From: Terrimicrobiaceae bacterium
GTDB taxonomy: Bacteria > Verrucomicrobiota > Verrucomicrobiia > Chthoniobacterales > Terrimicrobiaceae
Length of the DNA stretch: 64,000 nt
Reading direction: 5' to 3'
Assembly: GCA_018402345.1 (NCBI GenBank)
Contig: JAGYIV010000008.1
Location: forward strand, 496,001 to 560,000
Part shown: in pieces, positions 26,409-35,494 of the stretch
How positions within the stretch are numbered: position 1 is the first letter of the stretch
How the letters are laid out: every line of letters begins with the position of its first letter
The notes under the pieces: generated by a model
What the model was told of the DNA's origin: nothing
Seen by the model: the letters and a program-made list of their open reading frames with translations, nothing else
Database searches by the model: none
Translations under genes and position numbers: made by a program

Positions 26409-26984
26409 TGGTAGGGTCGGCTCGCCGCAGCGGACCCATGCTTCAGGCGCGCAGCGCCGTCTCGGGGGATGGGGGCGGCAAGCCGCAAGAGTAGGACCCC
26501 TCGGCGAGGCGTCCCTACCATCTCTTTCGATGGGCGCTCCCGCGCCATTCGCGCGCTCGGCATCCCCCCGTCGTTCCAAATTGGTAGGGTCGGCTCGCCG
26601 CAGCGGACCCATGATTCAGGCGCGTAGCGCCGTCTCAGGGATGGGGGCGGCAAGCCGCGAGAGTAGGACCCCTCGGCGAGGCGTCCCTACCATCTCTTTT
26701 CGATGGGCGCTCCCGCGCCGTTCGCGCGTTCGGCATCCCCCCGTCGTTCCAAATTGGTAGGGTCGGCTCGCCGCAGCGGACCCAAGCTTCAGGCGCGAAG
26801 CGCCGTTTCGGGGATGGGGGCGGCAAGCCGCGAGAGTGGGACCCCTCGGCGAGGCGTCCCTACCATCTCTTTTTCGATGGGCGCTCTCGCGCCGACTGCG
26901 CGTTCGGCGCCCCCCGTCGTTCCAAATTGGTAGGGTCGGCTCGCCGTAGCGGACCCAAGTTTCAGGCGCGTAGCGCCGTCTCCG
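26409..26984. repeat. Palindromic repeat array 2 (reverse orientation)
   Basis: Three complete units at 26409-26520, 26582-26692 and 26755-26865, and a truncated fourth at 26928-26984, in the opposite orientation to array 1. Linkers of about 60 bases carry GGGCGCTCCCGCGCC. The last unit breaks off about 70 bases before the transposase gene. The whole 26328-27056 stretch has no other gene. Confidence 0.92.
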
Positions 26985-27056
26985 GCAAAGAAAATCCCAT
27001 TGCAACACTCCTTTTTGATTTCCCTCCCACACGAATCTTCCAAAAATCAACTCCCC

Positions 27057-27503
27057 ATGGATGCCGGCCGTAAATCCTTGCCCCATGATCTTCCGAACTG
27101 GATCGACCTGCACCATACCGTGTTTTTTATCACCTGTTGCGCCAAGGATCGCACTCTTCAGCCATTTGCCTCGACAGACACCGCGCGGGGAATTCGTAAT
27201 TCGATTCTTCATCGTGTGCGGTCCCGCATTTGGTGGCTCCATGCCGCGACGATCATGCCGGATCATGTCCATCTGGTTCTCGGATTTCCACTCAAGGCGG
27301 ATGTCAGCAAATGCGTGCGGGACTGGAAACGATGGACCGCAAGAACGCTGGCCATCGATTGGCAGCGGGATTTTTTCGAGCACCGCTTGCGCAGCGAAGA
27401 GGATTTTCAAGAGAAAACTCGGTATGTTCTCGAAAATCCCGTCCGCGCCGGATTGGTCGATGATTGGCGGGACTGGCCGTTTACCATTTTGCCAGAAGCG
27501 TAG
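27057..27503 (+). CDS. REP-associated tyrosine transposase (RAYT, Y1/IS200-like)
   Basis: 148 residues. The HUH-type Y1 transposase core is present: V-F-F-I-T-C-C strand, the metal-binding H70-x-H72 in A-T-I-M-P-D-H-V-H-L-V-L, and Y123 in T-R-Y-V-L-E-N-P-V-R-A-G-L-V, the block that marks RAYTs. These single-domain enzymes nick single-stranded palindromic ends. It lies between a truncated copy and a short copy of the palindromic repeat, so it is likely the enzyme that spreads them. ATG 27057 is preferred; the 19 upstream codons have no family match. Appears intact. Confidence 0.9.
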   Translation: MDAGRKSLPHDLPNWIDLHHTVFFITCCAKDRTLQPFASTDTARGIRNSILHRVRSRIWWLHAATIMPDHVHLVLGFPLKADVSKCVRDWKRWTARTLAIDWQRDFFEHRLRSEEDFQEKTRYVLENPVRAGLVDDWRDWPFTILPEA

Positions 27504-27510
27504 CGGGGGA

Positions 27511-27597
27511 TAGGGTCGGCTCCCGCCTCCGCGCTTCGCGACTCCGGCGTGGCAAGCCGCCGCAGAAGTAGGACCCCTCGGCGAGGCGTCCCTACCA
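27511..27597. repeat. Short-form palindromic repeat unit after the transposase
   Basis: An 87-base unit runs from TAGGGTCGGCTCCCGCC to CGTCCCTACCA. Its centre (CGCTTCGCGACTCCGGCGTG) differs from the long units but is repeated almost exactly at 28377-28466. It begins seven bases after the transposase stop. Confidence 0.85.
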
Positions 27598-27688
27598 TCT
27601 CTTTTCGATGGGCGCTGCGCGCCGCGATCAAAGAAAAATCACTTGCGACTCCGAACGGGGTGGATTTGATTCCATTTAGCTTTCTTCC

Positions 27689-27922
27689 ATGAGCTCGTTC
27701 ACAGCCATCCTCGAACCCGATGCGAAAGGGATGCTTCACTTTCCAGTCCCGACGGAGTGGGGAAACGCCCCCGTTCGCGTGAAAGCCGAGTTGCAGCCAC
27801 TCTCCGGCGAGGGGAATGGACCGTCTGGCCTAAACAAGGGGTTCGGATGCATGCGCGGCCTCATTTCCATGTCCCCCGACTTTGATTCGCCGCTTGAGGA
27901 TTTCAAGGATTACGCGCCGTGA
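27689..27922 (+). CDS. Antitoxin of TA module 2
   Basis: 77 residues. The N-terminal half (T-A-I-L-E-P-D-A-K-G-M-L-H-F-P-V-P) looks like an AbrB/DUF2281-like DNA-binding strand set. The C-terminal G-C-M-R-G-L-I-S-M-S-P-D-F-D-S-P-L-E-D-F matches the toxin-neutralising tail of antitoxins paired with PIN toxins. Its TGA overlaps the toxin GTG start. The assignment rests on the tail motif and gene pairing. Confidence 0.8.
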   Translation: MSSFTAILEPDAKGMLHFPVPTEWGNAPVRVKAELQPLSGEGNGPSGLNKGFGCMRGLISMSPDFDSPLEDFKDYAP

Positions 27923-28305
27923 GGCTTTTGTTGGACACCCATGCGTTGATTTGGTTCTGCGAGGGCCACTCCAAACTGGGTAAAAAAGCAAGAGCGGCCT
28001 TGGAAGACAACTCGAACGAATGCTTCGTGAGCCACGCCACGCCTTGGGAGATGGCCATCAAGCTCTCGCTCGGACGGCTTGAGCTGCAGATGGGCTTGGA
28101 GGAATTCTTTTCCGAGGTGCTGAATGCAAACGGTTTCGTTTTTCTGGAATCCAAGGTGCCCCATTACGCCGAACTGGCCCGCTTACCTTTCCACCACCGG
28201 GATCCGTTTGACCGGTTGCTCGTTGCGCAGGCGCGAGTCGAGGACCTGGTCCTGGTCACCTGCGATGGATTTGCGTCCGATTACGGTGTGCCGGTTCTCT
28301 GGTGA
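27919..28305 (+). CDS. PIN-domain toxin of TA module 2
   Basis: 128 residues from a GTG overlapping the antitoxin stop. Catalytic acidic residues are D6 (L-L-L-D-T-H-A-L-I-W), E44 (P-W-E-M-A), D95/D98 (R-D-P-F-D-R) and D116. It is a probable Mg-dependent ribonuclease toxin. The module lies between two near-identical short-form repeats (27511-27597 and 28377-28466). Confidence 0.9.
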   Translation: MRLLLDTHALIWFCEGHSKLGKKARAALEDNSNECFVSHATPWEMAIKLSLGRLELQMGLEEFFSEVLNANGFVFLESKVPHYAELARLPFHHRDPFDRLLVAQARVEDLVLVTCDGFASDYGVPVLW

Positions 28306-28376
28306 ATTTTTAAAGGCGGTGCCATTTCCGTGTGAACACCGGGAGCAAGCTGAACGCGTCCCCCGTCGTTCCAAAT

Positions 28377-28989
28377 TGGTAGGGTCGGCTCCCGCCTCCG
28401 CGCTTCGCGACTCCGGCGTGGCAAGCCGCCGCAGAAGTAGGACCCCTCGGCGAGGCGTCCCTACCATTTGTTTTCGAGGGGCGCTGCCGCGCCGGTTGCG
28501 CGTTCGGCGCCCCCCCTTCGTTCCAAATTGGTAGGGTCGGCTCGCCGTAGCGGACCCAACCTTCAGGCGCGAAGCGCCGTCTCGGGGGGATGGCGGCGGC
28601 ATCGCCGCGAGAGTAGGACCCCTCGGCGAGGCGTCCCTACCATCTCTTTTCGAGGGGCGCTGCCGCGCCGACTGCGCGTTCGGCGTCCCCCGTCGTTCCA
28701 AATTGGTAGGGTCGGCTCGCCGTAGCGGACCCAAGTTTCAAGCGCGAAGCGCCGTCTCGGGTGATGGCGGCGGCTTCGCCGCGAGAGTGGGACCCCTCGG
28801 CGAGGCGTCCCTACCATCTCTTTTCGACAGGCGCTCCCGCGCCGACTGCGCGTTCGGCGCCCCCCTTCGTTCCAAATTGGTAGGGTCGGCTCGCCGTAGC
28901 GGACCCAAGTTTCAGGCGCGAAGCGCCGTTTCGGTGGATGGGGGCGGCAAGCCGCGAGAGTCGGACCCCTCGGCGAGGCGTCCCTGCCA
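28377..28989. repeat. Palindromic repeat array 3
   Basis: Four units in the same orientation as array 2: a short form at 28377-28466 and long forms at 28529-28642, 28704-28816 and 28878-28989, with the usual GC-rich linkers. The array ends about 40 bases from the AbiEii-like stop codon. Open frames across it encode only repeated Arg/Ser/Pro peptides. The 28306-29032 stretch has no other gene. Confidence 0.92.
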
Positions 28990-29032
28990 TCTCTTTTCGA
29001 GGGGCGCTGCCGCGCCGCCGAAGTCCCACGTT

Positions 29033-29914
29033 TCAGGGGTTGAAAGCGCCGATGGGAATCCGCGAAATCCATTGCAGGAAAAAATCCGGGCCCCACAGGC
29101 TCAACTCGCGCGGGTCTTTGAGAAATGGGGCGATGTCCTCTTTCGCCTGGTCGAAATTCACGGCGGCAAATCGTTCCTCCAGCCTTCCGCGAAGCCCCTC
29201 GGCATCGAGTGGCTTTTCCTGCGGCCAATCTCCGGACTGTCGCATGCGCGCTTCCAGATGGGCGAGGTTCGGCGCAACTCCACGGCCGACATACCAGAGG
29301 AAATCGTAAAAATCGCACCCCTTCACGCGGCTCTTCCAATTCCGGCACAGCACCGCATGGAGCTTGCCGGCGAAAAGGCTCGGGAGGTCGTAAACGCGCA
29401 CCTGGTGCGGCGTGGGCACGAGGCGGGCGAGGGTTTCCGTGGCCGCGCCGGGCGGCGGGTTGAGGTCGATCTCCAGCTTGATGCGGAGGAGTTGGCCCTT
29501 CGGCAGGCGCGAGGCGATCTCCGGCGGCGCCCCAATTTGCAGAAGGTTGATCATCGTGCCGCCTTTCAGAAAGGCCGACTCGATGGGCGAGGGTTTCGTT
29601 TTTTCGATGGCCTCGGCCCGGAAATCGAACCCCCACGCCCCCAATTCCTCCGCGACGGAACCCAGATACCGCTTGAGCGAAAAATCCGGCTCCGGCTGGA
29701 GCAGGGAAAAATCCAAGTCCTCGGAAAAGCTCTGCAGGCCATGGAAAATCCGCAAGGCGCTGCCGCCGTAAAAGGCTGCATGTTCGTAGAAGGGTGTGCG
29801 CCACAACCCGAGCAGCGCGATCTCCTGCACGATCTCGCGCACAGCGTTTTCGTAGTCTTTGGCGGATCGCGGTTGATAGCGGGCGATCAGGCTGGCGAGC
29901 GCGGGGTTCATCAT
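29033..29914 (-). CDS. AbiEii-like nucleotidyltransferase toxin (TA module 3)
   Basis: 293 residues. The nucleotidyltransferase motif F-Y-G-G-S-A-L-R-I-F (about 48-57) followed by F-S-E-D-L-D-F-S (63-70) is the DUF1814/AbiEii signature; these enzymes add nucleotides to tRNA and block growth or phage replication. A conserved central K-L-E-I-D-L-N-P-P and L-F-A-G-K-L-H-A segment is also present. The ATG at 29914 overlaps the stop of the upstream antitoxin. Family knowledge suggests abortive infection; function here is inferred. Confidence 0.85.
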   Translation of the reverse strand: MMNPALASLIARYQPRSAKDYENAVREIVQEIALLGLWRTPFYEHAAFYGGSALRIFHGLQSFSEDLDFSLLQPEPDFSLKRYLGSVAEELGAWGFDFRAEAIEKTKPSPIESAFLKGGTMINLLQIGAPPEIASRLPKGQLLRIKLEIDLNPPPGAATETLARLVPTPHQVRVYDLPSLFAGKLHAVLCRNWKSRVKGCDFYDFLWYVGRGVAPNLAHLEARMRQSGDWPQEKPLDAEGLRGRLEERFAAVNFDQAKEDIAPFLKDPRELSLWGPDFFLQWISRIPIGAFNP

Positions 29915-30591
29915 GGCATCGGGGAATTTTTTTGAAAAAACCGGGAGAGATGGCGCACAGAGGGCCGGCCGTAGTTCGCGGCACACGCGGCGAGTTGGTC
30001 GAGGTCCAAGGCGGGAAGATCCTCGATTCGCATTCCCTCCAACCAAGCGCGCACATCCTTTTGCGAGCGGATCGAGGCATCGAGGGCCACGGTATCGCAG
30101 AGGGCTTTCGTCGGAGAAGCCACCAACCAAGGGAGCAGGGCATCCTCCACACGCTCGATGCCGATCGAAAAAACCCGCGTCGGAACATGCCGGTAGCGGT
30201 AGCGGCCAACGGGAGTCTCAAACCGCACCGGCTGCTTGGGCGTGGCGCTCGTGATTTCCTCCACGCGCTCGGGGATCAATCCATGCCACGCCAGCGCGGA
30301 CTCAAAACTCACATACGACGGCCCGTGGATCGCCGAAGCCAGGCTCAACGGATCGACCGTGCGGTCGCGCAAATACAGGCCACGTCGCAGCGGAAGTAAT
30401 TCCCCCGCCGCCAACATCCGCGAAATCTTCATCCGCGGATTCGCGTAGGCCGCCAAAGCGTCCTTGAGCTGCCCGTGCGAGAGGAGGGGCGACGAGGACG
30501 GCAAGGACCATGGATGCTTTATAGGCACAGCGAAGTATCGATAAATGATATTTTCAAATATGTATATTTGCTTTTTGAGGCGAGGGGGCAT
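29911..30591 (-). CDS. AbiEi-like winged-helix antitoxin (TA module 3)
   Basis: 226 residues from ATG 30591. The pattern A-N-P-R-M-K-I-S-R-M-L-A-A-G-E-L-L-P-L-R-R-G-L-Y-L-R is the AbiEi winged helix; P-S-Y-V-S-F-E-S-A-L-A-W-H-G-L-I-P-E and S-P-T-K-A-L-C-D-T-V-A-L are typical of the C-terminal domain. Codons 1-21 come from an unusually AT-rich patch (about 30528-30590) that looks more like a promoter, so the GTG at 30528 is a realistic alternative start. The antitoxin probably autoregulates the pair. Confidence 0.83.
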   Translation of the reverse strand: MPPRLKKQIYIFENIIYRYFAVPIKHPWSLPSSSPLLSHGQLKDALAAYANPRMKISRMLAAGELLPLRRGLYLRDRTVDPLSLASAIHGPSYVSFESALAWHGLIPERVEEITSATPKQPVRFETPVGRYRYRHVPTRVFSIGIERVEDALLPWLVASPTKALCDTVALDASIRSQKDVRAWLEGMRIEDLPALDLDQLAACAANYGRPSVRHLSRFFQKNSPMP

Positions 30592-30616
30592 TTGACATTC
30601 GTGCGCGATTTTTAGA

Positions 30617-30780
30617 CAGGGGCGGCTTCGCCGCAAGAGTGGGACCCCTCGGCGAGGCGTCCCTACCTTCTCTTTTCGATGGGCGCTCCCGCGCCGGTGG
30701 CGCGTTCGTCGCCCCCCTTCATTCCAAATTGGTCGGCTCGCCGCAGCGGACCCAAGCTCCAGGCGCACAGCGCCGTCTCC
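30617..30780. repeat. Two partial palindromic repeat units upstream of the AbiE-like module
   Basis: Half units at about 30617-30675 (ending CGTCCCTACC) and 30728-30780 (TTGGTCGGCTCGCCGCAGCG, with the GTAG of the end motif missing). They mark the right border of the repeat-rich region. From 30781 to 30976 no gene is seen; a weak TTGTCA lies at 30908 and a strong Shine-Dalgarno AGGAGGGG precedes the next gene. Confidence 0.8.
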
Positions 30781-30976
30781 GACTCGGAGAGCGGGTCTAC
30801 CGATTGGTTTCCACGGGCTGCCGCCGTGCGAAACGAAGCCGAACAGGACAACCCCTTTCGCCCCTCTCCAAGTCCATGCATGGGGTCAAGACCCTCTCCA
30901 AATAAGATTGTCAGCCCAATGGATTCTGACAGATTCCCTGCGGCTACACGCCAAGAAAGGAGGGGAAACAACAATC

Positions 30977-31096
30977 ATGAAATTCGCTAAAATCGTCGCC
31001 ACTGCGGCTCTCGCCATCGCGGCTCTCGGCCTCGGCGCCTGCGCCAGCAAGGCCCAGCCCGCACCGGCTCCCAGCACGATCGGACTCTCAAAATAG
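30977..31096 (+). CDS. Small lipoprotein
   Basis: 39 residues: a signal peptide MKFAKIVATAALAIAALGLG with lipobox L-G-A-C (Cys 22), then a mature part of only 18 residues rich in Ala/Pro/Lys. An AGGAGGGG Shine-Dalgarno sequence 9-16 bases upstream is the best in the window, and a strong terminator follows, so it is a stand-alone, probably highly expressed gene. It would be lipid-anchored in the envelope. Similar tiny lipoproteins are often entericidin- or Lpp-like in role, but no family match is claimed. Confidence 0.75.
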   Translation: MKFAKIVATAALAIAALGLGACASKAQPAPAPSTIGLSK

Positions 31097-31106
31097 TTTC
31101 GATCAT

Positions 31107-31146
31107 AAAGGCCGGGTGGAATACGCTTCCGCCCGGCCTTTTTCTT
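31107..31146 (+). terminator. Terminator of the small lipoprotein gene
   Basis: A strong GC stem, AAGGCCGGGTGG with CCGCCCGGCCTT, is followed by TTTCTTTTC. It isolates the lipoprotein gene from purE. Confidence 0.9.
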
Positions 31147-31164
31147 TTCAATCAATGACAGACA

Positions 31165-31673
31165 ATGACTGAACCAACACCCGACTCCACCAAGCCCCTT
31201 GTGGGAATCGTGATGGGCAGCCGCTCCGACTGGAGCACCATGAAAGAGGCCGCCGCCATCCTCACCTCACTGGGCGTGCCCCACGAGTGTCGCGTGGTCT
31301 CGGCCCACCGCACTCCAGACCTCATGGCGGACTATGCCAAATCGGCCGACGCACGGGGCCTCCGCGCCATCATCGCTGGAGCCGGCGGGGCCGCCCACCT
31401 GCCGGGCATGATCGCCGCGCAGACGCATGTGCCGGTGCTCGGCGTGCCTATCGAAAGCCACGCGCTCAAGGGCCAGGATTCCCTCCTCTCCATCGTGCAA
31501 ATGCCTGCGGGCATTCCGGTGGCGACCTTTGCCATTGGTATTCCCGGAGCGAAAAACGCCGCCCTCTTCGCCGCAGCGCTGCTGTCTTCGGACATTTCAT
31601 GCCGTGCGCGACGCGCCTGCTGGCCTTCCGCGCAAAGCAAACAGCGGACGTTCTTGCGATTTCACTGGATTGA
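31165..31673 (+). CDS. purE: N5-carboxyaminoimidazole ribonucleotide mutase (frameshifted near the end)
   Basis: Catalyses a step of purine synthesis (N5-CAIR to CAIR). [34 protein letters not shown] and V-L-G-V-P-I are the PurE signatures. The frame breaks between about 31585 and 31615; the expected tail [13 protein letters not shown] is read one frame away and ends at TGA 31673. Total length is one base short of a multiple of three. The stop overlaps the TTG start of the next gene. purK is not in the window. Confidence 0.87.
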
Positions 31674-32605
31674 AGACACGCGTTTGCCAGGCGAAGGATG
31701 GGATCGCGGAGGCGGTTTCGCTTCTCTCCGCCGGCGAACCGGTCGCCCTGCCCACGGAAACCGTCTATGGCCTCGCGGCGGATGCCCTTTCGCCCGTGGC
31801 TTGCGCCAAGATTTTCGAGGCGAAGGAGCGGCCGCTCAGCGATCCACTGATTGTCCACCTTCCCGACAACGCCTGGCTGGCACGCATCGCCACGCCCACC
31901 CCGCTTGCACTGGCTCTCGCCGATGCCTTCTGGCCGGGGCCTCTGACGCTCGTTCTTCCTCGCACCGACATCGTTCCCGACATCGTCACCGACGGACGAG
32001 AGACAGTCGCCGTGCGGCGGAGCGCGCATCCGGTGTTCCAAGAGATCGTCGAGACACTCGGCCGTCCGCTGGCGGCGCCCAGCGGCAATCGCTTCGGGCG
32101 CATCAGCCCAACCACGGCAGACCATGTGCTTGCGGAACTCGACGGGCGCATTCCGCTGGTGGTGGATGCCGGCCCATGCGCCCACGGCATCGAATCCACC
32201 ATCGTCGAGGTGCTCGACGACAGGCTTCGGATTTTGCGCCAGGGACCGGTCACCGCCGACGACCTCAAGGCCTTCGCTCCGCTTGATGACACCCGTGGAA
32301 CCACAGCAGTGCCGGGCGGCATGAAAAGCCACTACGCCCCGCGCACACGCCTCGTCATTCAGGAAAACCCCCGCCCTTCCTCCGAAAATCACGGCCTGCT
32401 CGCATGGCAAGCCTCCGGCGAGGGCTTCGCCCATGTCGAACACCTCAGCGCCACCGGCGACCTCCGCGAAGCCGCTGCAGCGCTCTACGGCGCCATGCGC
32501 CGCCTGGATGCGGCAGGCTTGGAATTGATCACCGCCGAGCCTGTGCCGGAATCGGGAATCGGCGCGGCGATCATGGACCGCCTCCGCAAGGCCTCCGCGC
32601 GATGA
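31670..32605 (+). CDS. L-threonylcarbamoyladenylate synthase (Sua5/YrdC family)
   Basis: 311 residues from a TTG that overlaps the purE stop (TTGA). The YrdC domain has the substrate-binding [10 protein letters not shown], the K-x-R (A-K-E-R-P-L) and [11 protein letters not shown] motifs, then the H-G-I-E-S-T-I-V segment. A C-terminal Sua5 domain follows the linker with S-H-Y-A-P-R-T. The enzyme makes threonylcarbamoyl-AMP for the universal t6A37 modification of tRNA. The ATGA overlap with murJ indicates an operon. Confidence 0.9.
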   Translation: MKTRVCQAKDGIAEAVSLLSAGEPVALPTETVYGLAADALSPVACAKIFEAKERPLSDPLIVHLPDNAWLARIATPTPLALALADAFWPGPLTLVLPRTDIVPDIVTDGRETVAVRRSAHPVFQEIVETLGRPLAAPSGNRFGRISPTTADHVLAELDGRIPLVVDAGPCAHGIESTIVEVLDDRLRILRQGPVTADDLKAFAPLDDTRGTTAVPGGMKSHYAPRTRLVIQENPRPSSENHGLLAWQASGEGFAHVEHLSATGDLREAAAALYGAMRRLDAAGLELITAEPVPESGIGAAIMDRLRKASAR

Positions 32606-34187
32606 ACGACGGCAAACGCCTCAACACACGCGCCAGCGGCGTCATCGCCGCCGCGGTGATGTTGAGCCGCGTCCTCGGCCTCGTGCGAGAGGTCCTGTTC
32701 AACGCCCTCTTCGGCACCAAGGCGATGGGCCTGTTCCTCATCGCCTTCCGACTGCCCAATCTCCTGCGCGACCTCTTTGCCGAGGGCGCGCTCTCGACGG
32801 CGTTCATCACGGTGTTTTCGAAAAAATCGAACAGGAGGGCCCGGGAGCCGCGTGGGCGCTGGCGTCGAAGATGCTCACCCTCGTGGCGGTTTTCATGAGC
32901 CTCGTCAGCCTGCTCGGGGTGGTGTTCGCCGAATCCCTCGTCCACCTGCTCGCGCCTGGCTTCGAGACGGCGGATGCGGCATTCACGATTCTCCTGACGC
33001 GCATCATGTATCCCTTCATCCTGCTGGTCTCGCTGGCGGCGATGGTCATGGGCGCGCTCAACTCGCGCCAGATTTTCACCGCGCCGGCGCTGGCCTCGAG
33101 CTTCTTCAATATCGGCTCGATCGCAGGCGGCGTGGTGTTCGGGTGGATGATCGACCCCGGCTTCGGCCGCGATGCCTTGATCGGCCTCGCCCTCGGCACG
33201 CTGGTCGGCGGGTTTCTGCAGTTCGCGATCCAGCTTCCCAGCCTGCACAAGGCCGGCTTCCGTTTCCGCCCCGATTTCCATTGGAACGACCGCGGCATCG
33301 GACAAATCCTCACCATCATGATCCCCTCGGTCATCGCCGCCAGCGCGGTGCAGATCAACGTGCTGGTGAATTCGCGCTTCGCCTCCTACGCAGGGGCCGA
33401 GGCGGTGACATGGCTGAACAGTGCGTTCCGGCTCATGCAACTGCCGATCGGCGTGTTCGGCGTCGCCGTGGCGACCGTCACACTCCCCGTCGTCTCGCGC
33501 ATCGCGGCGGATACCGACACCAGCCGCTTCGGGCCCACGCTCGGGCGCGCCTTGCGGCTGGCGGTGTTTTTGACGCTGCCCTCGGCGGTGGGGCTGTGGT
33601 TTCTCGCGGAACCGGTCATCGGCCTGATCTACCAACACGGCCACTTCGTGGAGCACGACACACAGCAAACGGCGCTTGCCCTCCAATTTTACGCAGCCGG
33701 ACTGGTCGCCTACTCGTGCATCAAAGTCCTCTCACCCGCCTTCTACGCGATCGACAAAAAGTGGACCCCGATGACCGTAAGCTTCGGCGCGGTGGGTCTG
33801 AACCTGATTCTCAACTACGTATTCATGTTCCACCTCGGTCTCGGCCACAAGGGCCTGGCACTCTCGACCTCGATCTGCGCCCTCCTGAATTTCGGCGCTC
33901 TTTACCTCCTCATGCGCCCCGCCGCGCGCACGCTGGAAACCCGGCGCCTCGCCATCACGATCCTTCGCTGCGGTCTCGCGGCCGCCGCGCTTGCCGCCGT
34001 GTGCCATGCTTCGCTCACCCAAGTTCCGGCGCTGTTGCCGGGAGATGCTGTCGTTCCCAGGGCCCTGCGCCTGTTCGCGACGATCGGTCTCGCCTCCGCC
34101 GCCTACCTGCTTGTCTGCCTCGTCCTCCGCGTCGAGGAAACCACCGCGGTGCTGGACATCGTAAAACGCAAACTCCGCCGCCGATGA
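32602..34187 (+). CDS. murJ: Lipid II flippase MurJ (frameshifted)
   Basis: MATE-like integral membrane protein of about 528 residues when joined; it flips the peptidoglycan precursor lipid II. The start (S-G-V-I-A-A-A-V-M-L-S-R-V-L-G-L-V-R-E) and F-R-L-P-N-L-L-R-D-L-F-A-E-G-A-L-S-T-A-F are MurJ signatures, and Q-L-P-I-G-V-F-G-V-A appears later. The frame breaks at 32820-32826: adding one A to the AAAAAA run gives S-K-K-I-E-Q-E-G-P-G-A-A-W-A-L-A-S-K. As murJ is usually essential, a homopolymer error is likely. Confidence 0.9.
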
Positions 34188-34244
34188 AAAGCATGACGCA
34201 CCGCACGCGAGGCGTTACCCATTTCCACCACGGACCCACCCCAC

Positions 34245-35039
34245 ATGCAGCAATACCACAGACTCCTCCGGCTTGTTCTTGAGCAGGGCCACGGCAAAAG
34301 CGACCGCACCGGCACCGGCACACTCTCGGTGTTCGGCGCCCAGGAACGCTTCGACCTCCGCGACAGCTTCCCGCTGCTCACCACAAAAAAACTCCACCTC
34401 CGCTCGATCATCCACGAACTCCTCTGGTTCCTCAAAGGCGACACAAACGTCCGCTCCCTCCAGGAGCACAACGTCACGATCTGGGACGAGTGGGCGGATG
34501 CCAACGGCGATCTCGGCCGCGTCTATGGGGCACAGTGGCGCTCGTGGCGCGGGGCGGACGGCACTGTGGTCGACCAGATCGCCCGTGTCGTGGAGGACAT
34601 CAGGAAAACCCCCGACAGCCGCCGGTTGGTGGTCTCGGCGTGGAACCCCGCGGAACTCCACCTCATGGCCCTCGCTCCGTGCCACGCGTTGTTCCAGTTC
34701 TATGTGCGCGACGGCGAACTCAGCTGCCAACTCTACCAGCGGAGCGCGGATTTGTTTCTCGGTGTTCCGTTCAATATCGCCTCCTACGCCCTGCTCACGC
34801 TCATGGTCGCGCAGGTCACCGGCCTGAGGCCCGGCGAGTTTGTCCACACCTTCGGCGACCTCCACCTTTACTCGAACCATATCGAGCAGGCGCGGTTGCA
34901 ACTCACCCGCGACTGCCGCCCGCTGCCCCGCATGGTTCTCAATCCCGAGCGCACGCGCCTCGAGGACTTCACCTTCGAGGACTTCACGCTCGAAGGCTAC
35001 GACCCCCACCCCGCCATCAAGGCACCCATTTCCATCTGA
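34245..35039 (+). CDS. thyA: Thymidylate synthase
   Basis: 264 residues, exactly the E. coli ThyA length. It methylates dUMP to dTMP using methylene-tetrahydrofolate. D-R-T-G-T-G-T at residue 20, the catalytic Cys in [25 protein letters not shown] and the terminal [12 protein letters not shown] are all conserved. It is followed two bases later by folA, which regenerates the folate it oxidises. Confidence 0.97.
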   Translation: MQQYHRLLRLVLEQGHGKSDRTGTGTLSVFGAQERFDLRDSFPLLTTKKLHLRSIIHELLWFLKGDTNVRSLQEHNVTIWDEWADANGDLGRVYGAQWRSWRGADGTVVDQIARVVEDIRKTPDSRRLVVSAWNPAELHLMALAPCHALFQFYVRDGELSCQLYQRSADLFLGVPFNIASYALLTLMVAQVTGLRPGEFVHTFGDLHLYSNHIEQARLQLTRDCRPLPRMVLNPERTRLEDFTFEDFTLEGYDPHPAIKAPISI

Positions 35040-35041
35040 CC

Positions 35042-35494
35042 ATGATCGCCATCGTCGCCATGTCCCCACAACGCGTTATCGGAGCCGAAGGCCGCATTCC
35101 GTGGCACATCCCCGAGGATCTCAAATTTTTCAAACGCACCACCCTCGGCCATGCCGTGCTCATGGGCAGGAAGACCTACGAGTCCATCGGGAAACCCCTC
35201 CCCGGCCGAGAAAACATCGTTCTCTCGCGCACGGCGGACTTCCCCGGCGTGCGCATGGTGCGGTCGCTGGATGAGGTGTCCGAGCCTGCCGACGGACGCC
35301 AACTCTTCGTGATCGGCGGCGCGGAACTCTACGCCGCCCTCCTGCCACGCTGCGCGGAACTCCTCCTCACCCGCGTGGCGATCGAGGTTCCCGGCGACAC
35401 ATTTTTCCCCGCCTTCGAAGACTTTTTCGACAAAGGCGAACTTCTCGAAACCGGCGCGAACTATGAAATCCGCCGCCACAGACGACTCGCATGA
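35042..35494 (+). CDS. folA: Dihydrofolate reductase
   Basis: 150 residues. I-V-A-M-S-P-Q-R-V-I-G, the W-H-I-P-E-D-L-K-F-F substrate strand, G-R-K-T-Y-E-S-I-G-K-P-L-P-G-R and V-I-G-G-A-E-L-Y are DHFR hallmarks. It reduces dihydrofolate with NADPH. It lies between thyA and tatD, overlapping tatD by four bases (ATGA). Confidence 0.96.
   Translation: MIAIVAMSPQRVIGAEGRIPWHIPEDLKFFKRTTLGHAVLMGRKTYESIGKPLPGRENIVLSRTADFPGVRMVRSLDEVSEPADGRQLFVIGGAELYAALLPRCAELLLTRVAIEVPGDTFFPAFEDFFDKGELLETGANYEIRRHRRLA

Noticed and set aside
28563-30221. 552-residue reverse-strand open frame
   Set aside because: It runs through repeat array 3 and overlaps the AbiE-like pair in another frame; only the AbiEii and AbiEi frames show family motifs.
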